A DNA stretch of 9,733 bases from CAYWGR01 sp964458015 (GTDB taxonomy: Bacteria; Planctomycetota; Planctomycetia; Pirellulales; Thermoguttaceae). Positions 6,291 through 9,733 of this stretch are shown here, one piece after another. The translations under genes and the position numbers were made by a program. Numbering within the stretch: position 1 is the stretch's first letter; each line of letters starts with the position of its first letter. The stretch spans positions 1 through 9,733 of the forward strand of contig CAYWGR010000199.1 of the NCBI GenBank assembly GCA_964458015.1. The letters run 5' to 3'. Below the pieces are notes generated by a model, which saw only the letters and a list, made by a program, of their open reading frames with translations, did not search any database and was not told where the DNA came from.

Positions 6291-8215
6291 ATCCTCCCGA
6301 ATCCTACGATAACGATTTCGATGCGATTGCCAGTGAGATTCTGGATACAACGTCCGAAGTGAACGCTCCCGATGGTTTGACTTCGGAACAATATCGCCTG
6401 TTGGCCGACTATCAGTTGATGGATGCACTATTGACGGAATTTTTCCGCGAGGACTCGGCCCAGCTTGAGAGTTGCATTGATCGTGCGATCCGAGCCATCG
6501 AAGCGGAATCTGAGCCTGTCACACCGCCGTGGCCGATTTGGGGATTGCTTGGCAACGCCTACCACGGCGCGGTGCAATATCTTCCCCAGCAAGTATTTTT
6601 GTCGTATCTGATCGGCGGGATATTCACGGGCTTGCTGATTTTGGTGGCTTCCTTAGTCACGGTGACGCATTCAACGCCGCTTGCCAGCAGAATTGAATCA
6701 GCCATGCCATCGGCAGTTAAGTCGGACCTGGAATTGATCGGGCGCGTGACCGGCATGGTGGATGTACGATGGTCCGACCCCAACACGTCCACGGAATACG
6801 GGGCGGGCGTTTCTCGAGGCCGCAAGTATGCATTGGATTCCGGCCTAATGGAAATCTCCTACGATTCCGGGGCGAAAGTGATCTTGCAGGGGCCCGTCAC
6901 GTATGAAGTCGATTCCCGCGACGGTGGTTTTCTCTCCCTCGGCAAGCTCACCGCCAGATTAGAGAAAAAACCGTCAGCGGTCAGCGGTCAGCGGTCAGAA
7001 AAAGTGGCCAGCAAGGAGGGGTCAGGGGTCAGGGGTCAGGGGTCAGAAAAAGTGGCTAGTGAAACAAATCCCGAAATCCCGAAATCCCAAATCCCAAATC
7101 CCTCGTCTTCTCCCGCCCCCCGTCCCCAATCCCCCGTCCCTGCTTTCGCCGTGCGAACGCCCTTGGCCACAGTGACCGACCTTGGCACGGAGTTCGGCGT
7201 CGAGGTAAGCAAGGAAGGAACCACTACATCGCATGTTTTTCAGGGACTTGTCCGGGTGCAGATCGTTTCCACGAAAGGCATTCCTGAAGGTCAACCACGA
7301 ATACTAGGCAAGAACCAATCGGTTTGTGTGCGGAAAACTGCCGCCGGTTCCAAAGAAGAAAAAAACCTTGTGACGTTTGCAACGCCTGCTGATTCGGCCG
7401 GTTTCGTGCGCGAGATTCCCCATCAGAAAACGCTACAGCCGACTATCAAGATGCTCGATCTGGTCGATATCGTGGCCGGCGGCAATGGTTTCTCCGGCAA
7501 ACGAAATGCAGGCATTGATGCAACTACCGGCAAGCGAAATACCGCGGTAGATTACATTGATCCGACGGCCACCGGCGACGCGAGGTTCCCGTTCCCCTTG
7601 GGCGATGGAAAATATCATCGCGTCGATGGATTGCCTTTTATCGACGGCGTATTTATCCCGGACGGAAGCCACGGTCCGGTGCAAGTCGATTCGGCCGGCC
7701 ATCTGTTTGAAGATTGTCCCAAAACAGCGAATCGAACCGCCCACTATTTATGGGCGGGCAGCGGCGATGTTCCCACCGCCGGCGCATCGAGCCGAACGAC
7801 GCTCGGCATCATCGACTACGCCCAAAAGGAACATTGCTACTTGTTCATTCATTCCAACAAAGGCGTGACCTTCAATTTGGAAGCAATCCGAAAAGCTAAT
7901 CCTGACGCAACCATCCGCCGTTTCCTCGCCGTCTTGGGTAATGCATCGGAGGGATCGGCCGACGTTTGGATTTTATTCGACGGGAAAGAACGATTTTGCC
8001 GTCGTGAAATTTCCAATAAATTCGTGGCGATGCCCGTCAACATTCCTATCCGCAAGGAAGACCGCTTTTTGACGCTGATCGCCACGGATGGAGGAGACGA
8101 TATTTTTTCCGATTGGATCATGCTGGGCGATCCGCGATTGGAATTGGCGGTCAATTTCAACAATGACAAAGCCGATTCAAAAGCACATGCCTCGACCGGA
8201 AAGGAGGCGTTTTGA
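6287..8215 (+). CDS. Membrane FecR-domain protein with NPCBM-like C-terminus, probable regulator of the coupled sigma factor (642 aa)
   Basis: Residues 1-100 are acidic and likely cytoplasmic. One membrane helix lies at about 103-126 (VFLSYLIGGIFTGLLILVAS). A FecR domain follows (about 150-350), with GRVTGMVDVRW, the GPVTYEVDS strand and the conserved FAVRTPLATVTDLGTEFGVEV, of which ATVTDLGTEFGV is typical of planctomycete FecR proteins. The C-terminal part (about 385-620) has LDLVDIVAGGNGFSGKRNAGID, followed by an NPCBM-like fold: GVTFNLEAIRKANPD, a beta-rich segment with WILFDGKERF, and LTLIATDGGDDIFSDW. NPCBM domains are putative carbohydrate-binding modules. In the classical Fec system FecR passes an outer signal to the sigma factor FecI; here no TonB receptor is present, so sensing by the NPCBM-like part is inferred. 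Residues 229-285 are an in-frame low-complexity insertion made of heptad DNA repeats, between two strands of the FecR domain. The ATG overlaps the sigma stop. Confidence 0.82.
   Translation: MNPPESYDNDFDAIASEILDTTSEVNAPDGLTSEQYRLLADYQLMDALLTEFFREDSAQLESCIDRAIRAIEAESEPVTPPWPIWGLLGNAYHGAVQYLPQQVFLSYLIGGIFTGLLILVASLVTVTHSTPLASRIESAMPSAVKSDLELIGRVTGMVDVRWSDPNTSTEYGAGVSRGRKYALDSGLMEISYDSGAKVILQGPVTYEVDSRDGGFLSLGKLTARLEKKPSAVSGQRSEKVASKEGSGVRGQGSEKVASETNPEIPKSQIPNPSSSPAPRPQSPVPAFAVRTPLATVTDLGTEFGVEVSKEGTTTSHVFQGLVRVQIVSTKGIPEGQPRILGKNQSVCVRKTAAGSKEEKNLVTFATPADSAGFVREIPHQKTLQPTIKMLDLVDIVAGGNGFSGKRNAGIDATTGKRNTAVDYIDPTATGDARFPFPLGDGKYHRVDGLPFIDGVFIPDGSHGPVQVDSAGHLFEDCPKTANRTAHYLWAGSGDVPTAGASSRTTLGIIDYAQKEHCYLFIHSNKGVTFNLEAIRKANPDATIRRFLAVLGNASEGSADVWILFDGKERFCRREISNKFVAMPVNIPIRKEDRFLTLIATDGGDDIFSDWIMLGDPRLELAVNFNNDKADSKAHASTGKEAF
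7018..7042 (+). other. G-quadruplex motif GGGG(TCAGGGG)3 on the coding strand
   Basis: Four G4 runs (7018, 7025, 7032, 7039) are separated by three identical TCA loops. This is a textbook quadruplex pattern, and being on the coding strand it would also appear in the mRNA. Confidence 0.7.
7070..7140 (-). other. Two adjacent minus-strand G-quadruplex motifs
   Basis: On the minus strand, 7140-7112 has G-runs of 3, 5, 4, 6 and 3 with loops of 2, 3, 2 and 1. The run 7102-7070 gives GGGATTT repeats with loops of 4-5. Both fit the G3+ N1-7 rule. Confidence 0.65.
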
Positions 8216-8349
8216 TCGTCCGTTGAAAACTTTGACGCTCGCACAGCTCGTTTGTTCTTGCGGCCGTTATTTTGGGATGAATATCGCCGGCGTGTTGTCG
8301 GCGGCCCGAATGCGGCACAAAAGGTTTCTCTATTCTGAAGGAAGGTCTT
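8216..8349. other. 134-base gap between FecR-like and PEP-CTERM genes
   Basis: No gene or strong promoter is visible. A 5-bp inverted repeat CGCCG/CGGCG (8285-8289, 8299-8303) has no T-run after it. The PEP-CTERM gene has the ribosome binding site AAGGAAGG at 8338-8345. The short gap and shared direction allow co-transcription with the sigma/FecR pair, but do not prove it. Confidence 0.4.
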
Positions 8350-9051
8350 ATGAAAACGTTTCGTGTTTCTCTGCTGGCTTCGGCCGTTTTGGTTTGCATC
8401 GGCGCAAGCGGATTCGTCCATGCGGACGTTATTCTGAATCCTACCTCGGCCTCGGACAATAGCCACTATTCGGATGGGACCGGAACAAACGTTTCCGCGT
8501 CGAAGACCATCGATGGCAGCGGTCTTAGCGATTCATCTCTGGTCGACAATGGCGACGCGGTTCCCGCTTCCTGGCCAACCAATGCCGCCTCCAACACCAG
8601 TGTGCCTGGTTTTACATTGAATTACGTGAGCAATTTAGGCGAGAAGGATTTTGCAACCGTCACCTATGACTTCGCCACCCCCGTCAACATTTCGTATGGG
8701 CATTTCTGGCAGTACGGCGGCGATGATACGGGACGGAGCCTTTACTCGGCCGCCATCTATGTCTCCACCGATGGCGTCAATTACACGTCCGCAGGCACCC
8801 TTACCCCAGGCTATGAAGAAGCAGCCACAGCCACGGATGATCCCGGTGTGAATTTCGCACTCACCGCATCGAATGTCAAATCGGTCCGGTTGCAAAACAT
8901 GGTTGCCTATAATGCCGCCAATGCTCAAGCAATGGTCGGCTTCGGCGAAATTCGGTTTGTCGGCATGGTAGTACCAGAACCTAGCACGATAGTAATAATG
9001 ATATCAGGCATTATCGGCCTGTTGGCTTATGCATGGCGAAAGCAAAAGTAG
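8350..9051 (+). CDS. PEP-CTERM sorted surface protein with a galactose-binding-like beta-sandwich (233 aa)
   Basis: A signal peptide at residues 1-25 ends VHA before DV. The body (about 27-205) is Ser/Thr/Gly-rich, with strands such as FATVTYDFATPVNISYGHFW, YSAAIYVSTDGVNYTSAG and SVRLQNMV, the layout of a discoidin/F5-8C-like domain. The C-terminus is a classic PEP-CTERM tail: VPEP at 208-211, a hydrophobic helix (about 214-228), then WRKQK. Such tails are recognised by an exosortase (EpsH/XrtA family), which cuts and passes the protein to the cell surface or exopolysaccharide; no exosortase gene is in this window. The domain may bind glycan. The ATG has a good AAGGAAGG site 4 bases upstream. 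It follows the sigma/FecR pair by 134 bases and is a plausible target of that sigma factor. Confidence 0.88.
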   Translation: MKTFRVSLLASAVLVCIGASGFVHADVILNPTSASDNSHYSDGTGTNVSASKTIDGSGLSDSSLVDNGDAVPASWPTNAASNTSVPGFTLNYVSNLGEKDFATVTYDFATPVNISYGHFWQYGGDDTGRSLYSAAIYVSTDGVNYTSAGTLTPGYEEAATATDDPGVNFALTASNVKSVRLQNMVAYNAANAQAMVGFGEIRFVGMVVPEPSTIVIMISGIIGLLAYAWRKQK

Positions 9052-9079
9052 ATTTAGGATTTGGAGATTTGGGATTTTA
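9051..9079 (-). repeat. Heptad repeat array GATTTGG-type (minus-strand AAATCCC family)
   Basis: Units GATTTAG, GATTTGGA, GATTTGG and GATTTTA follow each other. The bases 9066-9081 are a perfect 16-bp inverted match to 9235-9250. Confidence 0.65.
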
Positions 9080-9222
9080 TTGATGTTTGCTTGGATAATG
9101 GACCGGCCGGTCAGCTTGATTGGTTTGGATTTCGGCCTCCAGATGGTCGGCCTTGTCTCATTGGCTGTGCAAAGGTCAAGAGATCGCAGAAGATAATCGT
9201 TAGACAATGAGGATCTACTACC
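9052..9222. other. Gap between PEP-CTERM and DUF1559 genes, with heptad repeats and a 12-bp palindrome
   Basis: A degenerate GATTTGG heptad array runs from 9051 to 9079, directly from the stop codon of the PEP-CTERM gene. GACCGGCCGGTC, a perfect 12-bp palindrome, lies at 9101-9112 and could be an operator or restriction target. No -35/-10 pair is convincing. GAGGA at 9209-9213 is the ribosome binding site of the next gene. Confidence 0.45.
9209..9213 (+). promoter_or_regulatory. Ribosome binding site GAGGA for the DUF1559 gene
   Basis: GAGGA ends 9 bases before the ATG at 9223. It supports that start, which makes the heptad-encoded residues part of the prepilin leader. Confidence 0.5.
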
Positions 9223-9733
9223 ATGTTGCCAAGAAATAAAATCCCAAATCCCAAATCGACAACTCCCAAAATAGTTCATGGTTTTACGCTTGTAGAGCTG
9301 CTTGTGGTGATTACGATCATCGGCATTCTCATCTCCTTGCTACTGCCGGCAGTGCAATCGGCGCGCGAGGCAGCGCGCCGGTTGCAATGCAGCAACAATC
9401 TGAAGCAGATTGGCTTGGCGTGCCTGAACCACGAAAGTGCGAACGGGTTCTTCCCTAGCGGCGGCTGGGGGCCGAGTTGGGTCGGCGATCCCGACCGCGG
9501 GGCCGGCAATCGTCAGCCCGGCGGTTGGATCTTTTCCTCATTGCCCTTCATGGAGCAGACGGCGTTGTATCAATTGGGCCTCGGCGCAACGTCGGATGCA
9601 GACCGCGTGACCGCCAACAGCAAGCGATTGGCAACGCCCGTGGCCGGTTTTTTATGCCCCACGCGCCGTCCCTCGCAAGTGTTCGGCGTTTATTGCACCG
9701 GCTGCAAGCCGAACTATTCGCCCGAGCCAGCAA
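9223..9733 (+). CDS. DUF1559 prepilin-like protein (N-terminal part, cut by the window end)
   Basis: The frame is open from the ATG at 9223 to the last base, giving 170 residues. The leader MLPRNKIPNPKSTTPKIVHG ends in Gly20. The cut site is G20/F21, and FTLVELLVVITIIGILISLL follows with the conserved Glu at +5, the N-methylation motif of type IV prepilins and type II pseudopilins. After the helix comes AREAARRLQCSNNLKQIGLA, the hallmark of the DUF1559 family, which is expanded to tens or more copies in planctomycete genomes. The later part (GGWIFSSLPFMEQTALYQLG, then FLCPTRRP) is also typical. A prepilin peptidase would process it and it would sit in the inner membrane with its globular part outside. 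The precise function of the family is unknown. The usual C-terminal H-x9-DG motif would be beyond the window. Confidence 0.93.
   Translation, partial: MLPRNKIPNPKSTTPKIVHGFTLVELLVVITIIGILISLLLPAVQSAREAARRLQCSNNLKQIGLACLNHESANGFFPSGGWGPSWVGDPDRGAGNRQPGGWIFSSLPFMEQTALYQLGLGATSDADRVTANSKRLATPVAGFLCPTRRPSQVFGVYCTGCKPNYSPEPA
9235..9250 (+). repeat. AAATCCC heptad copy inside the DUF1559 leader codons
   Basis: This copy is the inverted partner of 9066-9081 and encodes residues 5-9 and part of codon 10 of the leader. The array goes on to about 9255. In both this gene and the FecR-like gene the repeat is read in the phase that gives Ile-Pro-Asn-Pro. Confidence 0.65.

Larger units (their letters stand above)
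6973..7140. repeat. 168-bp in-frame block of four heptad repeat arrays inside the FecR-like gene
   Basis: Array 1 is GTCAGCG x3 plus GTCAG (6973-6998). Array 2 is GTCAGGG x3 plus GTCAG (7021-7046). Each is followed by AAAAAGTGGC, so the two form a 48-bp (16-codon) direct repeat. Array 3 is AAATCCCG x2 then AAATCCC x3 (7066-7102). Array 4 is C-rich with variable bases at 7115, 7122, 7129 and 7136, also period 7 (7112-7140). The block is 56 codons and keeps the frame. It encodes Ser/Gly/Pro/Lys-rich, probably disordered residues. Confidence 0.85.

Noticed and set aside
6973..7102. Possible CRISPR array
   Set aside because: The repeat unit is 7-8 bases with no unique spacers; CRISPR repeats are about 23-47 bases with spacers of similar size.
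8232..8260. TTGACG at 8232 as a sigma-70 promoter of the PEP-CTERM gene
   Set aside because: No -10-like hexamer is found 16-18 bases downstream.
7849..8466. 205-codon open frame on the minus strand across the FecR-like 3' end
   Set aside because: It overlaps the NPCBM-like region and the start of the PEP-CTERM gene, has no ribosome binding site and reads as a basic low-complexity protein.

Overview
The window looks like a piece of a planctomycete chromosome, most likely of the Pirellulales type. The evidence is a combination of families: a type IV prepilin-like DUF1559 protein, a PEP-CTERM exosortase substrate, an ECF sigma factor translationally coupled to a membrane FecR-like protein with a carbohydrate-binding C-terminus, and a large secreted alpha-L-rhamnosidase. 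All eight genes I can support lie on the + strand. No RNA gene, insertion sequence, integrase or CRISPR array was seen.

Layout. Bases 1-239 hold the 3' end of a gene that resembles lutB (lactate utilisation Fe-S protein). Then come a secreted right-handed beta-helix protein (402-1823), a C-rich intergenic stretch, a 69-residue two-helix membrane peptide with a strong ribosome binding site (2121-2330), and a hairpin-rich gap. Next is a complete GH78 alpha-L-rhamnosidase (2670-5396). A 354-base gap follows with a REP-like palindrome (5465-5529) and a G8 tract. After it come the ECF sigma factor (5751-6290) and the FecR/NPCBM-like protein (6287-8215), which overlap by ATGA. The window closes with a PEP-CTERM surface protein (8350-9051) and the N-terminal part of a DUF1559 pseudopilin (9223 to the window end).

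How the genes may work together (inference). The sigma factor and the FecR-like protein form a signalling pair. The FecR-like protein has a cytoplasmic-size N-terminus, one membrane helix, a FecR domain and an NPCBM-like domain, so it could report on an extracellular carbohydrate and release the sigma factor. The PEP-CTERM and DUF1559 genes downstream are plausible surface outputs, and the rhamnosidase and beta-helix proteins fit a polysaccharide-using lifestyle. No regulatory link is proven by the sequence.

The most unusual signal is a 168-bp in-frame block at 6973-7140 that splits the FecR domain. It is built from four different arrays with a 7-nt (partly 8-nt) period, and at least three of them match G-quadruplex patterns. 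The same AAATCCC heptad recurs at 9051-9079 and 9238-9255 as part of an inverted repeat. One copy there is translated as the leader peptide of the DUF1559 pseudopilin. This points to a mobile or expanding family of short G-rich heptad repeats that is tolerated inside coding sequence.
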